Shown: positions 8,389-17,672, counted from the first letter of the stretch. The stretch is DNA of 64,000 nt from Algoriphagus algorifonticola (GCF_007655305.1 NZ_VLOG01000008.1:1-64000); one strand, 5' to 3'. Translations and numbers: made by a program. Notes: generated from the letters alone by a model not told the origin.

Positions 8389-9744
8389 ATGAAGAACTAT
8401 CATTTTATAGCCATTGGAGGAGCTGTAATGCACAACTTGGCTTTAGCTCTAGTAAAGAAGGGTTACCAAGTAACAGGCTCGGATGATGAAATTTATGAAC
8501 CTTCCAAAAGCAGATTGGCGAAGGCTGGGATTTTACCACAAGAATATGGTTGGTTCCCTGAAAAAATTCATTCTGGCCTGGATGGAATCATTCTAGGAAT
8601 GCATGCCAGAATAGATAACCCTGAATTGGTTAAGGCGAAAGAATTGGGCATTCCAGTTTTTTCTTTCCCTGAGTTTATATACAATCAAAGCAAAGATAAA
8701 AAACGGGTAGTGATTGCAGGGTCTCACGGCAAAACCTCTATCACTTCCATCATCCTGCATGTACTCAAAGATCAGGGAGTAGAATTTGATTACTTGGTCG
8801 GAGCACAAATTGAGGGTTTCGACCTGATGGTTCAACTCTCTGATGCTCCAATCATCATCATTGAAGGCGATGAATATCTTACCTCACCTTTGGATAGAAG
8901 ACCAAAGTTTTTCCATTACAGGCATGACATCGCCTTGCTTTCTGGTATTGCTTGGGATCATTTCAATGTCTTCCCAGATTTTGAAGAATATAAAGACCAA
9001 TTTAAACAGCTCATTAATCTCACTCCGGCAGATGGTGAATTGATCTATTGCATTGCTGATCCATTGGTCAATGAAGCAGTAGAAAGCAGTTCAATTCTGG
9101 GAAAGAAAACTCCATACGCTGCGCATCCAGCTAAAATTGAGCAGGGAAAAACCTATTTAGAGACCTTGGGAGGACCTGTTCCTGTTCAGATTTTCGGTGA
9201 GCACAATCTTCAAAATCTCCATGGTGCAAAAAAGGTATGCGAGTCATTAGGAATCAGTGAGCTGCAGTTTTATCAATCCATTCCTCTCTTCAAAGGAGCG
9301 GCCAAAAGAATGGAATTGGTCAAAGCGAAAGAAGACAGGGCCATGTACAGAGATTTTGCTCATGCTCCATCCAAATTAAAAGCAACTGCAAGCGCAGTAA
9401 AGAATCAATTCCCTGATAGAAGATTAATTGCTGTTCAGGAATTACACACCTATTCTTCTTTAAATCAGGACTTTTTACCGAATTATGCTCATACAATGGA
9501 CACAGCTGATGAGGCAATTATCTATTTAAATCCACATGCGGTGGCGCTCAAAAAGCTGAAGTTGATGGATGAAGAAACCCTGAGAAATGGATTTAAAAGG
9601 CAGGATTTACGATTATTTACCAATAGTCAGGAGTTAAAATCGTACCTTTTGGGTCTTGATTATAAGAATACCAACCTGCTTTTGATGAGTTCGGGAAATT
9701 ATGACGACATGGACTTAGAAGGAATCAAAGCAAAATTTGATTAA
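8389..9744 (+). CDS. mpl: UDP-N-acetylmuramate:tripeptide ligase Mpl (Mur ligase family)
   Basis: This 451-residue Mur ligase has the N-terminal Rossmann motif IAIGGAVMHNLALAL, the ATP-binding P-loop GSHGKTSIT near residues 110-118 and the central-domain acidic motif IIIEGDEY. Mpl joins recycled murein tripeptide to UDP-MurNAc, feeding peptidoglycan recycling. MurC is the main alternative, but the N-terminus GGAVMHNLALALVKKGYQVTG and the HAPSKLKAT segment are of the Mpl type. It is followed at one base distance by an exonuclease gene, so the two are probably co-transcribed. Confidence 0.85.
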   Translation: MKNYHFIAIGGAVMHNLALALVKKGYQVTGSDDEIYEPSKSRLAKAGILPQEYGWFPEKIHSGLDGIILGMHARIDNPELVKAKELGIPVFSFPEFIYNQSKDKKRVVIAGSHGKTSITSIILHVLKDQGVEFDYLVGAQIEGFDLMVQLSDAPIIIIEGDEYLTSPLDRRPKFFHYRHDIALLSGIAWDHFNVFPDFEEYKDQFKQLINLTPADGELIYCIADPLVNEAVESSSILGKKTPYAAHPAKIEQGKTYLETLGGPVPVQIFGEHNLQNLHGAKKVCESLGISELQFYQSIPLFKGAAKRMELVKAKEDRAMYRDFAHAPSKLKATASAVKNQFPDRRLIAVQELHTYSSLNQDFLPNYAHTMDTADEAIIYLNPHAVALKKLKLMDEETLRNGFKRQDLRLFTNSQELKSYLLGLDYKNTNLLLMSSGNYDDMDLEGIKAKFD

Positions 9745-9745
9745 A

Positions 9746-10552
9746 ATGAATTTAAACTTAAAAAACTCAATTGCTTTTTTTGATCTGGAAGCTACGGGAA
9801 CCAATGTAGGAACCGATCGCATCGTTGAAATCTCAATTGTAAAAGTACACCCTAACGGTGGTCAGGATATTTACACTAAAATTGTCAATCCAGGAATTCC
9901 AATTCCTTTGGAGTCATCCCTCATTCATGGGATTTATGACAAAGATGTCAAAGGAGAACCTTCTTTTAAGGAATTAGCCAAAGACATACATCAGTTTATA
10001 GGGCATTCAGACTTAGCTGGCTTCAATGTTCTGAAGTATGACATTCCCTTGTTAGTGGAAGAGTTTCTGAGAGCAGGTATAGATTTCGATTTGGAGAAAA
10101 GAAATCTTTTGGATGCGCAGAAGATTTTTCACCTGATGGAAAAACGTAACCTGACTGCTGCTTATAAATTCTATTGTGGAAGAAAGCTGGAAAACGCGCA
10201 TAGTGCGGAGGCAGATACACTTGCTACCCTAGACGTATTCCGAGCTCAAGTAGAGAGATATGCCGGTGAAGAAGTAGAAGATTTACAGGGAAATAAACTG
10301 GGAGTCTTTGAAAATGACATGAAAAAAATTCACGACCTAGTGAATGAAAAAATGGTAGATCTTGCCGGTAGGTTTATTTTTAATTCCGAAGGAGTTGAAA
10401 TATTCAATTTCGGAAAGCACAAAGGCAAAACAATTGAGCAAGTGCTGAAAGAAGAGCCTGGCTATTATGATTGGATGATACGGGGAGATTTTCCATTAGA
10501 TACCAAGCGAAAACTCACCCAGGTGAAATTAAGGGGATTTGGCACAAAATAA
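9746..10552 (+). CDS. 3'-5' exonuclease (DEDDh) with ExoX-like C-terminal domain
   Basis: This 268-residue protein has a DnaQ-like DEDDh exonuclease domain: FFDLEATGTNVGTDRIVEIS with the first D and E, NVLKYDIPLLVEEF with a catalytic D, and HSAEADTLATLDVF with the final H and D. The C-terminus FGKHKGKTIEQVL..PGYYDWMIRGDF is the short ExoX-like C-terminal domain. It probably trims single-stranded DNA in repair or proofreading. ATG at 9746 was chosen because the only longer option is a TTG at 9737 inside the mpl stop region. Spacing to mpl is one base. Confidence 0.85.
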   Translation: MNLNLKNSIAFFDLEATGTNVGTDRIVEISIVKVHPNGGQDIYTKIVNPGIPIPLESSLIHGIYDKDVKGEPSFKELAKDIHQFIGHSDLAGFNVLKYDIPLLVEEFLRAGIDFDLEKRNLLDAQKIFHLMEKRNLTAAYKFYCGRKLENAHSAEADTLATLDVFRAQVERYAGEEVEDLQGNKLGVFENDMKKIHDLVNEKMVDLAGRFIFNSEGVEIFNFGKHKGKTIEQVLKEEPGYYDWMIRGDFPLDTKRKLTQVKLRGFGTK

Positions 10553-10563
10553 GTAGCAAAAAA

Positions 10564-10596
10564 GGTAGTGAGTTTCCTTAGGGAAGGCTCACTACC
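10564..10596 (-). terminator. Terminator of the M48 peptidase gene
   Basis: GGTAGTGAG pairs with CTCACTACC (9 bp), and an inner TTCC/GGAA stem is closed by a TTAG loop. On the minus strand six T follow the stem. It lies 8 bp beyond the M48 stop codon and faces the end of the exonuclease gene, so it may serve in both directions. Confidence 0.8.
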
Positions 10597-10604
10597 AGAA
10601 TAAT

Positions 10605-11393
10605 CTATTTTTTGTAGTACTCCAAAGCCTTGGGCATTTTAGCGTTTAATCGCTCTATTCTTCTATCTGGCCCAGGGTGAGTAGACAGAAATTCAGGTGG
10701 TGCTTCTCCCCCAGCAGCTGCCATTCTTTCCCAGAATACCGGTGCCTCTCTTGGATCATATCCCGCCATTGCCATGAATATCAAGCCTAATTCATCTGCT
10801 TCCAATTCATGTTTTCTAGAGAATTTCAACATTCCCAATTGACTTCCTATACCTACAGATTGTAGAAAAATCTGTTGCATCAAAGTAGGATTCTGTCCCA
10901 TGGCAGCAGAAAACACACTTAATCCCAAATTGGCAACCATTGCATTGGACATACGCTCTCTCGCATGAGAAGCAACAGCATGTGCCACTTCATGACCCAT
11001 TACCACGGCAATCCCTAATTCGTCTTGAGTGATTGGTAAAATTCCTGTGTAGTAAGCTACTTTTCCTCCAGGCATACACCAAGCATTCACTTGATCGGAT
11101 TCGATCAGATTGAATTCCCATTCAAAATCATCAACCAAATCTTGATACCCCTCCTGAATTAAAAAGGTTTCTACTGCGTTAGCGACTCTATTTCCAACCT
11201 TCACTATCAACTGACCATCCTTGGTATTTGTAAGGAGCTTACTCTCTTTTTTAACTTGATCGTATTGTTCATTGACCAAAGGCATAATTTCTTCATGAGA
11301 AACCGCAGCCAATTGCCTTCTGCCTGTGATTGGAACTTTGGCACAGGAGTACACTAATAACCCTGCAAGAAAAATGACTAGTAGTTTTTTCAT
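10605..11393 (-). CDS. M48 family metallopeptidase, lipoprotein
   Basis: This 262-residue lipoprotein has a lipobox ending in Cys17 (LLVYSC), so it is probably anchored in the envelope facing the periplasm. The zinc motif HEVAH is at about residues 135-139 (VVMGHEVAHAVASH), and the third ligand lies in HELEADELGL. It resembles the LoiP/BepA-type M48 proteases that act in envelope quality control. The C-terminus FLSTHPGPDRRIERL is typical of the family. It is divergent from the DUF4442 gene across about 90 bp. Confidence 0.9.
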   Translation of the reverse strand: MKKLLVIFLAGLLVYSCAKVPITGRRQLAAVSHEEIMPLVNEQYDQVKKESKLLTNTKDGQLIVKVGNRVANAVETFLIQEGYQDLVDDFEWEFNLIESDQVNAWCMPGGKVAYYTGILPITQDELGIAVVMGHEVAHAVASHARERMSNAMVANLGLSVFSAAMGQNPTLMQQIFLQSVGIGSQLGMLKFSRKHELEADELGLIFMAMAGYDPREAPVFWERMAAAGGEAPPEFLSTHPGPDRRIERLNAKMPKALEYYKK

Positions 11394-11486
11394 AAGTTTT
11401 TGTTTAAGCTATAGATTAAAATTCAAAAAGGATACCAAGGTTTAATTCAATAGTAAAAATTAGTATTTTAAGTGAAAATTTACATC

Positions 11487-11993
11487 ATGGGAACTGTGAG
11501 TACTACTACTAATTTACACAAAGAGGCTTTGGAATACCAAAGAAAAATGACGAACCCTATCATCTTTTGGTTTGCAATGCTGGTTAAACTGCCTTCAGCT
11601 GTTTTTTGGAGATTAAAAATCAAGACATTAACAGTCGAAAAATGTGAAGTCAGCATTCCTTTTTTCTGGAGAAGTCAGAATCCTTTTCGGTCCATTTATT
11701 TTGCAGCATTGGCTGGAGCAGCAGAGCTAAGCACAGGGGCATTGTGTCAATTAGCTTTGGCAGGAAAAGGTAAATTCAGCATGCTGGTAGTAGATTTTCG
11801 CGCAGAGTACAGTAAAAAAGCAGATACAAAGATCACTTTTTCCTGTGATCAGGGATTGGAGTTGTTTGATTTGATTGAAAAAATGGGCGTAGGTGAAACC
11901 GATCAATTGACCATGATATCCACTGGTAAAAACCGAAATGGAGATGAAGTTGCCAGATTTTATGTCACTTGGTCTTTCAAGCGGAAAGCCTAA
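11487..11993 (+). CDS. DUF4442 (hotdog-fold) protein
   Basis: This 168-residue protein matches the DUF4442 family by its pattern: an N-terminal helix-rich segment, the stretch NPFRSIYFAALAGAAELSTGAL near residues 58-80, and a C-terminal beta region. The family has a hotdog fold and is thought to be thioesterase-like, but no substrate is established. ATG at 11487 is chosen over a GTG five codons upstream (11472). It is convergent with the next gene and overlaps it by 4 bp at the stop codons. Confidence 0.75.
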   Translation: MGTVSTTTNLHKEALEYQRKMTNPIIFWFAMLVKLPSAVFWRLKIKTLTVEKCEVSIPFFWRSQNPFRSIYFAALAGAAELSTGALCQLALAGKGKFSMLVVDFRAEYSKKADTKITFSCDQGLELFDLIEKMGVGETDQLTMISTGKNRNGDEVARFYVTWSFKRKA

Positions 11994-12721
11994 TAAGAAA
12001 GCATAGACTCCACCTCAAAAAATTCAAAAAGGCTTTTTTGCACCCGATCTTTGGACCAGTCTAAAAATTCATGTGCTTGGTGAAATTGATTGAATTTAAT
12101 AATCATTTGATCCCATGAAGCCGAATCCAAATCATATTTGATTTTCAATTCCTGCTTGATTGAATCAGATTCAATAATCTCATAATACCCGACCCTTCTT
12201 GAATGCCATATTTTTTTTCGCTCATATTCCCTTGCCAAACGCGCCTTTTTGGTAAAATATGAAATTGGTCCACTGATGGTAATTCCACCATTTGGATCAT
12301 CGCTTTTTGTTCCCACGAGAACCTCACCCTTTCTAGAAGGCAATTCTTTTTCATTTTCATCTCTTAATACCAATCTTCCATCTTTGAAGCGATAAGAATA
12401 AGGTTTCTCCTTTACTTCAAAAGTCGGCAAAAAACGAGCTTTATCCTGTAACTCAATCAAGAAATAGCGCTCAGCAGAAAGCACTCTTTTTTGACTGATA
12501 AATCCGGGAAAACTTATCAATATGGAATCACCCGGAAATGCCTTTACTGAAAAGTAACCTCTTGAATTTGAAACTGAGTTATGATCTTTACCGATGACCT
12601 CTACTTTCACGCCCTCTAAATAGGCCTTATCATTGCTGTCCAGGATATTTCCTGAATAGGTGATTTGAGCGCTTACCGAAAAGGTTAGCAACAGAAAGAA
12701 AAGAAAGGATGAAATTCTCAC
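11990..12721 (-). CDS. Secreted protein with carboxypeptidase-like regulatory domain
   Basis: This 243-residue protein has a signal peptide (residues 1-18, ending VSAQ) followed by a beta-sandwich carboxypeptidase-regulatory-like domain over about residues 20-95. That domain includes YSGNILDSNDKAYLEGVKVEV and SNSRGYFSVKAFPGDSILISFPGF. The domain is usual at the start of TonB-dependent receptors and other envelope proteins of Bacteroidota, but here the protein stops after about 140 more residues with no barrel. A periplasmic or outer-membrane-associated role is inferred; the function is unknown. Confidence 0.7.
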   Translation of the reverse strand: MRISSFLFFLLLTFSVSAQITYSGNILDSNDKAYLEGVKVEVIGKDHNSVSNSRGYFSVKAFPGDSILISFPGFISQKRVLSAERYFLIELQDKARFLPTFEVKEKPYSYRFKDGRLVLRDENEKELPSRKGEVLVGTKSDDPNGGITISGPISYFTKKARLAREYERKKIWHSRRVGYYEIIESDSIKQELKIKYDLDSASWDQMIIKFNQFHQAHEFLDWSKDRVQKSLFEFFEVESMLSY

Positions 12722-12782
12722 CTCGAAAAGTAAATAGGAGCTATCGATTTCTGAAAAATTGAGGGTTAAAAGACCTTAATCT

Positions 12783-13442
12783 CTATTTAATTTCCAATAG
12801 CATGTCTGTTCCCAAAAATTCCGGGGTTTCCGTTCTGTACCATGATCTGTTTGTTGGGATTTTCAAACCATCGTATTCAGTAAGTCCTTCCAAATAAATG
12901 ATTTCTCCTTTTTTTGTTGCCTCATTCTGATAGAACTTATAAGCTTCCATGGCATAAGTTTGAGGGTCTAAGTAGAAATACCAAACGTCCTTTTCATAAG
13001 GAGCCCTCACGACCAGGTAAGATTTACCATTCAATTCTTCCTGGAAAACCTTATCATCGATTAGTGTTCCAGGGTCCTTCAATTTCATAGGTAATCCCCA
13101 CAAATAAGTATAGTAGTTTCTCATACGGAAAGCACTTTCAGCTTCAATCACTCCTTCAAATACCTGAATTGAATCATTCCAAACCAAATAATGAAGCCCC
13201 TCTATTCGGTAAACCATTTTGGATAAGTTATTCTCGAAGGATACCTCATAAAACCTGGAGTCTCTCCCTTCAGGAAGGCTATCCTGAATCACTAAAGTGC
13301 TCTTAAAATTTTTCCATTGATTCTTCGGATCATGAAACTCAATACTTTTCTTAATCAATTCATTTCCAGTTAATTCCATATCACTCTTTGTATTACAAGA
13401 AAAAATAGAAATGATAAATATGAAGGAGAATAAAAACCGCAT
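12783..13442 (-). CDS. DUF6503 family lipoprotein
   Basis: This 219-residue protein has a short lipoprotein signal with Cys16 (IISIFSC). The mature part has the DUF6503 pattern of an alternating beta-strand protein: GNELIKKSIEFHDPKNQWKNF near residues 26-46, then NNLSKMVYRIEGL and VRAPYEKDVWYFYLDPQTYAMEAYKFY. The fold is reminiscent of lipoprotein carriers of the LolA/outer-membrane sorting type, but function is not established. It is divergent from gluQ with only 35 bp between the start codons, so the two promoters must overlap. Confidence 0.7.
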   Translation of the reverse strand: MRFLFSFIFIISIFSCNTKSDMELTGNELIKKSIEFHDPKNQWKNFKSTLVIQDSLPEGRDSRFYEVSFENNLSKMVYRIEGLHYLVWNDSIQVFEGVIEAESAFRMRNYYTYLWGLPMKLKDPGTLIDDKVFQEELNGKSYLVVRAPYEKDVWYFYLDPQTYAMEAYKFYQNEATKKGEIIYLEGLTEYDGLKIPTNRSWYRTETPEFLGTDMLLEIK

Positions 13443-13477
13443 GACCTTTTTTTTACTAATCTACTTATTTTGGTGAG

Positions 13478-14347
13478 ATGAATCAGCTTTTGACCAGAAT
13501 AGCACCAACTCCAAGTGGGTATTTGCATTTAGGAAATGCCTATTCTTTTTTAGTAACGAAGGCAATCGCTGAGAAATTTGGAGCAAAAATCCTCTTGAGA
13601 ATTGATGACTTGGATAGAGATCGGTTCAGAGAAGAATACGTTCAGGATATTTTTGATTGCTTGGAGTTTCTGGAAATCAATATTGATCAAGGGCCTAGGA
13701 ACTTGCAGGATTTTCATCAAGAATGGTCACAAATCCACCGATTTGGGCTTTATGAGCAAGCATTGGATAAATTGAGGGTGGACAAAAAGGTCTTTGCCTG
13801 CACTTGTTCCAGAAAGAAAATCAGCCAATTAGATTCCTCCGGTTATTATTTGGGACATTGTCTAGATCGAAAGATACCTTTACAAAGACCTGAAGTAGCC
13901 TGGCGACTGGATACCTTAGACGCTGATCTGATCAAATTAAAAGACATTCACGAGCGCATGCATTTCGAGGTGATTCCAGAAGATGTAGCCTTTTTTGTTG
14001 TTAGAAAAAAAGACAGACTTCCCTCCTACCAATTAACTTCTTTAATTGATGACATCCATTTTGGAGTTAATCTGATTGTTAGGGGAAAAGACTTGTATTC
14101 GTCCAGTATCGCTCAAACTTATCTAGCAGAGCAATTGAATCTAGCTGATTTTCAAGAGAGTCGATTTTTTCATCATGAGTTAATGAAAGGACCCAAAAAG
14201 AAAAAGCTTTCTAAAACCGATGGGGCTACATCTATTAAGCAGCTTAAAGAGGATGGAAAGTCACTCAATCAGGTAATTGAATTAATTGGGGACTATCTGG
14301 GTAAACCTTTTCAAAATTACGATGACATCAAAAAAACAATCTCCTGA
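13478..14347 (+). CDS. gluQ: GluQ-type glutamyl-tRNA synthetase paralogue
   Basis: This 289-residue catalytic core of class I glutamyl-tRNA synthetase lacks the anticodon-binding domain, as in glutamyl-Q tRNA(Asp) synthetase, which glutamylates queuosine 34 of tRNA(Asp). It has the HIGH-type motif HLGNAYS near residues 17-23, the KMSKS-type motif KKLSKTDGA near 247-255, and a zinc site made by CTCSRKK and YYLGHC around residues 107-126. The zinc pattern CxC...YxxxC is that of GluQ. The amino acid target remains an inference. A terminator for the opposite gene overlaps its stop codon. Confidence 0.8.
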   Translation: MNQLLTRIAPTPSGYLHLGNAYSFLVTKAIAEKFGAKILLRIDDLDRDRFREEYVQDIFDCLEFLEINIDQGPRNLQDFHQEWSQIHRFGLYEQALDKLRVDKKVFACTCSRKKISQLDSSGYYLGHCLDRKIPLQRPEVAWRLDTLDADLIKLKDIHERMHFEVIPEDVAFFVVRKKDRLPSYQLTSLIDDIHFGVNLIVRGKDLYSSSIAQTYLAEQLNLADFQESRFFHHELMKGPKKKKLSKTDGATSIKQLKEDGKSLNQVIELIGDYLGKPFQNYDDIKKTIS

Positions 14348-14371
14348 ACTTCATCAACATCCAGGAGATTG
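14337..14371 (-). terminator. Terminator for the S10 peptidase, overlapping the gluQ 3' end
   Basis: CAATCTCCTG (14337-14346) and CAGGAGATTG (14362-14371) form a perfect 10-bp stem with a 15-nt loop. On the minus strand six T follow, inside the gluQ coding region. It lies about 155 bp after the S10 peptidase stop codon. Confidence 0.6.
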
Positions 14372-14525
14372 AATTCTTAGAAGCCAAAATAAAGACTTTA
14401 GGATATTCCGATTAGATCAATCATGTAAGTAATATTCCTTTGATGAAGCGAGGGCAATGCACCTGAACTTATGGATGGAAACTTACACTTTTTCGATTTT
14501 CACTTATCCTTCAGCCTTTTTTCAA

Positions 14526-16007
14526 TTATTTATATTTGGCAGGCATATTTGGGGCTACCATAGATTTTTGAATGAATTGGCGGATATCTTCATTGGAAGT
14601 AGCCAAATCCTCAGCTCTCAAGTACATCATATGTCCAGATCTGTAGCCTTTAAAAGAGAGTCTATCTGACATCTTGCCATTAGGGTCTATATGCCAAAGG
14701 CTATATTTTGCGTTGAAGAAATCAGTTCCCCCATCAAAATACCCGGATTGAACCATCACGTGTAAATAAGGATTTTGACGCATTGCCTGGCCTAGATCAT
14801 ATCCTGTATTTTCATTAGATCTGTCCCAAGGATGAACAGGCCCGAAAAGATTATAAGTAAGGTCTGACTTGAAACCCAATACGTTTCTTGCATAAATGTT
14901 AAATGCAGGTGCAAAAGCATGATTCCAGCTAGTCAAGGCAGGATCAAAATCGTAGCGATCACCCGCTTCCATTCTGTCAAAACCTTTGTATCTACTATCT
15001 AATCTACCAACAGTCATTCCTTCTTCTCTCAATAGTTCTTTCCAAAAGAAGCTGGTTGGAACCATCAGGTTATGGTCAAGAATTACTTCTTTGCTCAAAC
15101 CTGAATAACGAGACATTTGTGTGGCAATTGCATCTCTTTCTAGTGCAGATAGACTTCCTCCTTTCACCATAGCAGGAAGTACTTTTTCGATGGTATACTT
15201 TTCTACTTCCGGCAAAATCTCATCTAAATCTTTGCTCTGAAGATCAGCGGGAAGTTGACCATGATACCAAGCTGTCGCCGCATAATAAGGCAGATAGTTA
15301 GCCATTTTCACCGGCCCCCCTCTGTCTATCCCCATATCAGTTGGTGAAACTAAGATGACCCCATTAAAATACATCCAATGAGCATTTTGTAATTGCGAAA
15401 CCAATCCAGCCACACGCGTGGTACCATAGCTCTCTCCTATTAAATACTTTGGAGAAGCCCATCTATTTTGTCTGGTCACAAATGTATTTACCCAATCAGC
15501 TAAATACTTGATGTCAGAGTTGATTCCAAAAAAGGTAGATCTTAGAGTCTCAGAGTTCAAAATTCGGGAATATCCTGTATTAACCGGGTCAACATAGACT
15601 ATGTCGGCTACATCCAAGATCGAATGAGGATTGGATCTTGTACCATAAGGTTGCACTGGATAACCCTCATCATCAATATTCAATAATACAGGCCCTGTAT
15701 AAGCCAAATGCATCCAGATAGAAGCTGATCCTGGACCACCGTTGAAAGAGATCACCAAAGGGCGGGTTGCTTTGTTGGTGATATCAGTTCGCTCGTAATA
15801 GGTGTAAAATAAGGAAGCTATAGGCTCTCCATTATCGTCCCAAACAGGTTGAGTACCCGCAGTGGATTTATAGGGCACCCTTTTTCCTTTGATGGTGACT
15901 TCATGTGTTTTTTCTACAGAGGTTTCAACAGGCAGTTTGCGGGTCTCCTGAGCAATCGTCAATGAATAGCAAAGGATTAATGCCAATGAAAGGTAAATTT
16001 TTCTCAT
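14526..16007 (-). CDS. S10 family serine carboxypeptidase
   Basis: This 493-residue secreted peptidase has a signal peptide (residues 1-19, ending TIAQ). It has an alpha/beta-hydrolase fold of the carboxypeptidase Y family: oxyanion segment FNGGPGSASIWMHL near residues 88-101 and nucleophile motif GESYGTTR near residue 190. The Asp region is GYFDGGTDFFNAKYSL and the catalytic His lies in GYRSGHMMYL near the C-terminus. It likely removes C-terminal residues from peptides in the periplasm or outside the cell. The 178-bp region between it and gluQ holds its terminator and no gene. Confidence 0.9.
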   Translation of the reverse strand: MRKIYLSLALILCYSLTIAQETRKLPVETSVEKTHEVTIKGKRVPYKSTAGTQPVWDDNGEPIASLFYTYYERTDITNKATRPLVISFNGGPGSASIWMHLAYTGPVLLNIDDEGYPVQPYGTRSNPHSILDVADIVYVDPVNTGYSRILNSETLRSTFFGINSDIKYLADWVNTFVTRQNRWASPKYLIGESYGTTRVAGLVSQLQNAHWMYFNGVILVSPTDMGIDRGGPVKMANYLPYYAATAWYHGQLPADLQSKDLDEILPEVEKYTIEKVLPAMVKGGSLSALERDAIATQMSRYSGLSKEVILDHNLMVPTSFFWKELLREEGMTVGRLDSRYKGFDRMEAGDRYDFDPALTSWNHAFAPAFNIYARNVLGFKSDLTYNLFGPVHPWDRSNENTGYDLGQAMRQNPYLHVMVQSGYFDGGTDFFNAKYSLWHIDPNGKMSDRLSFKGYRSGHMMYLRAEDLATSNEDIRQFIQKSMVAPNMPAKYK

Positions 16008-16077
16008 GAGTTTAGTGATTTAGAAAGAAAGCTAAGGGGAATGATAAAATAATGCAGGGCCTTTTACACCAGTGGAC

Positions 16078-16791
16078 TCATCTTTTACTTTCACTCACCA
16101 ATTTCGCGATGACCACTGCTGGATATAAAATCCCTACTGTGCTCAAAAACACAGAAAGCATTTTAGACATGATGTTTACTGGGTAAAGGTCTCCGAAGCC
16201 AACCGTAGTGAGAGATACTAAACTGAAATAAATATACTGAGCATAATCATCATCTAATCCTTTCAAGTCCAGCTCTCCCGAAATACTGTTTCCAAGCGTC
16301 AAATGGATAATTTCAAAAACAAAAGCCCCTAATAAGGCCACACACAAATACACATTAATTGCACCAATGACTCTATAAACATTAATCTCCCTATCCCTAA
16401 ATAAGAGCCTGAGGTTCAGAAATATAAATATGGACATATTCAGTATACCTACAATTCTTTCTGTCAGGTAAAATTGAACTGGTAGGTCCGAAAATCTGAG
16501 AATCCTGAGTGTTAATTGAGTGAAGAATAATAAGGCTGTAAAAATTATTAAAAAGCGCTGAGTAGAAGACCAAATTCCCGTAAAAAACAAGAAAAGGAAA
16601 ACCAAGTTCACAAAGATCATCTCCACATGACCATATTCTATTAAAATGGGGAGAATGAAAATGGTAAATAGTAGAATCAGCAAAAGCAGGCCAAAACTAC
16701 CGTCAGTTAACCAATATTCGGTAAAATTGGTGAATACTCTCTTTAGAGTTCTTTTTTTAAAATCTTTGACGTCCTGAAAACTTTCCTCCAT
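16078..16791 (-). CDS. Potassium channel family protein
   Basis: This 237-residue membrane protein has about six transmembrane helices. The pore loop near residues 190-206 carries the selectivity filter TTVGFGD (SLVSLTTVGFGDLYP), followed by the inner helix MLSVFLSTVGILYPAVVIAKL. There is no cytosolic RCK/TrkA-N domain and no clear arginine-rich voltage sensor, so gating is not predictable. It overlaps the PhzF gene by one base (TAATG), which indicates translational coupling in a DinB-PhzF-channel operon. Confidence 0.9.
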   Translation of the reverse strand: MEESFQDVKDFKKRTLKRVFTNFTEYWLTDGSFGLLLLILLFTIFILPILIEYGHVEMIFVNLVFLFLFFTGIWSSTQRFLIIFTALLFFTQLTLRILRFSDLPVQFYLTERIVGILNMSIFIFLNLRLLFRDREINVYRVIGAINVYLCVALLGAFVFEIIHLTLGNSISGELDLKGLDDDYAQYIYFSLVSLTTVGFGDLYPVNIMSKMLSVFLSTVGILYPAVVIAKLVSESKR

Positions 16792-17585
16792 TACACTTCA
16801 ATAAATCCCTGAAGAACAGCAACTGCTTTTCCCCGTAATATCACTCGATCATCGTGTTTTTCCAAAAATAATTTCCCGCCTCTTTTACTAGCCTGATATG
16901 CTTTCAACTGCATCTTTCCAGTTTTTTGATACCAAAAATCCATCAATGCACAGTGAGCAAAGCCAGTTACAGGATCCTCAGGTACTCCTACGTTGGGCCC
17001 AAAAAACCTGGAAACAATGTCAAAGTCTCCATTCCCTGCGGCGGTAATGATAAAGCCTTCCTCGCTGTGAGCTGCAATCTCCATAAAATCAGGCTTGAGT
17101 CTTTTTACAGCCTCTGCTGACTCCAGTTCAAAAATCCAGTTCTTTCTCAATTGTGCAGCCGATATGATCTTTTCTCCGAATAGTTCACTTTTAAAATGTG
17201 GATGCAGATCTTCAAAAGTGGGGATCAAAGGGAAATTCATTTCCAATCCATCCTCATTTCCTATTACTCTCAATTCACCACTTAAGGTGTCAAAATGAAT
17301 CGTTTCTCCTGCATGAGCCCAACCTTTTTGAAGCATCCAAAATGAAGATGCCAATGTAGCGTGCCCACAAAGATCAATTTCCAAAGTAGGAGTAAACCAG
17401 CGTAGGGAAAAATGATTGGGGTTATCTGTTCGCTGCACGAAGGCAGTTTCACTCAAATTCATCTCCATCGCTATGGACTGCATCAACTCTTTTTCTAATG
17501 GTTCATCCAGCAAGCATACACCCGCTGGATTGCCTGAAAAAGCCTTTTCAGTAAATGCGTCTACAACAGCTATCTCTAATTTCAT
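16791..17585 (-). CDS. PhzF family isomerase/epimerase-like protein
   Basis: This 264-residue member of the PhzF/diaminopimelate-epimerase fold has two similar halves: FSGNPAGVCLL with LSETAFV near residues 17-52 (the catalytic Glu of PhzF), and VGVPEDPVTGFAHCAL near 200-215. No other phenazine gene is nearby, so this is one of the many PhzF homologues of unknown substrate. Its ATG directly follows copy B of the leader repeat (17586-17672). It is downstream of DinB and coupled to the channel gene through a TAATG overlap. Confidence 0.85.
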   Translation of the reverse strand: MKLEIAVVDAFTEKAFSGNPAGVCLLDEPLEKELMQSIAMEMNLSETAFVQRTDNPNHFSLRWFTPTLEIDLCGHATLASSFWMLQKGWAHAGETIHFDTLSGELRVIGNEDGLEMNFPLIPTFEDLHPHFKSELFGEKIISAAQLRKNWIFELESAEAVKRLKPDFMEIAAHSEEGFIITAAGNGDFDIVSRFFGPNVGVPEDPVTGFAHCALMDFWYQKTGKMQLKAYQASKRGGKLFLEKHDDRVILRGKAVAVLQGFIEV

Positions 17586-17672
17586 CTGTTTATATTTTGA
17601 TTTTTAGAGGTCAGATGGAATGCCCAAAATAATCATCCCCTTGTTTGAGATTTTTCCTAATTGGCATTTCAT
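17586..17672 (-). repeat. Leader repeat copy B, upstream of phzF-like gene
   Basis: On the minus strand the copy begins with ATGAAATGCCAA, whose first A is also the last base of the DinB stop codon (TGATG). The inverted partner is at 17615-17626. The conserved tail ends ATAAACAG at the phzF-like start codon. The 10-codon frame M-I-I-L-G-I-P-S-D-L-stop is at 17604-17636, 18 nt before and in frame with the main ATG. Here it can also be read from the first ATG of the repeat as a 22-residue peptide. Confidence 0.85.
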
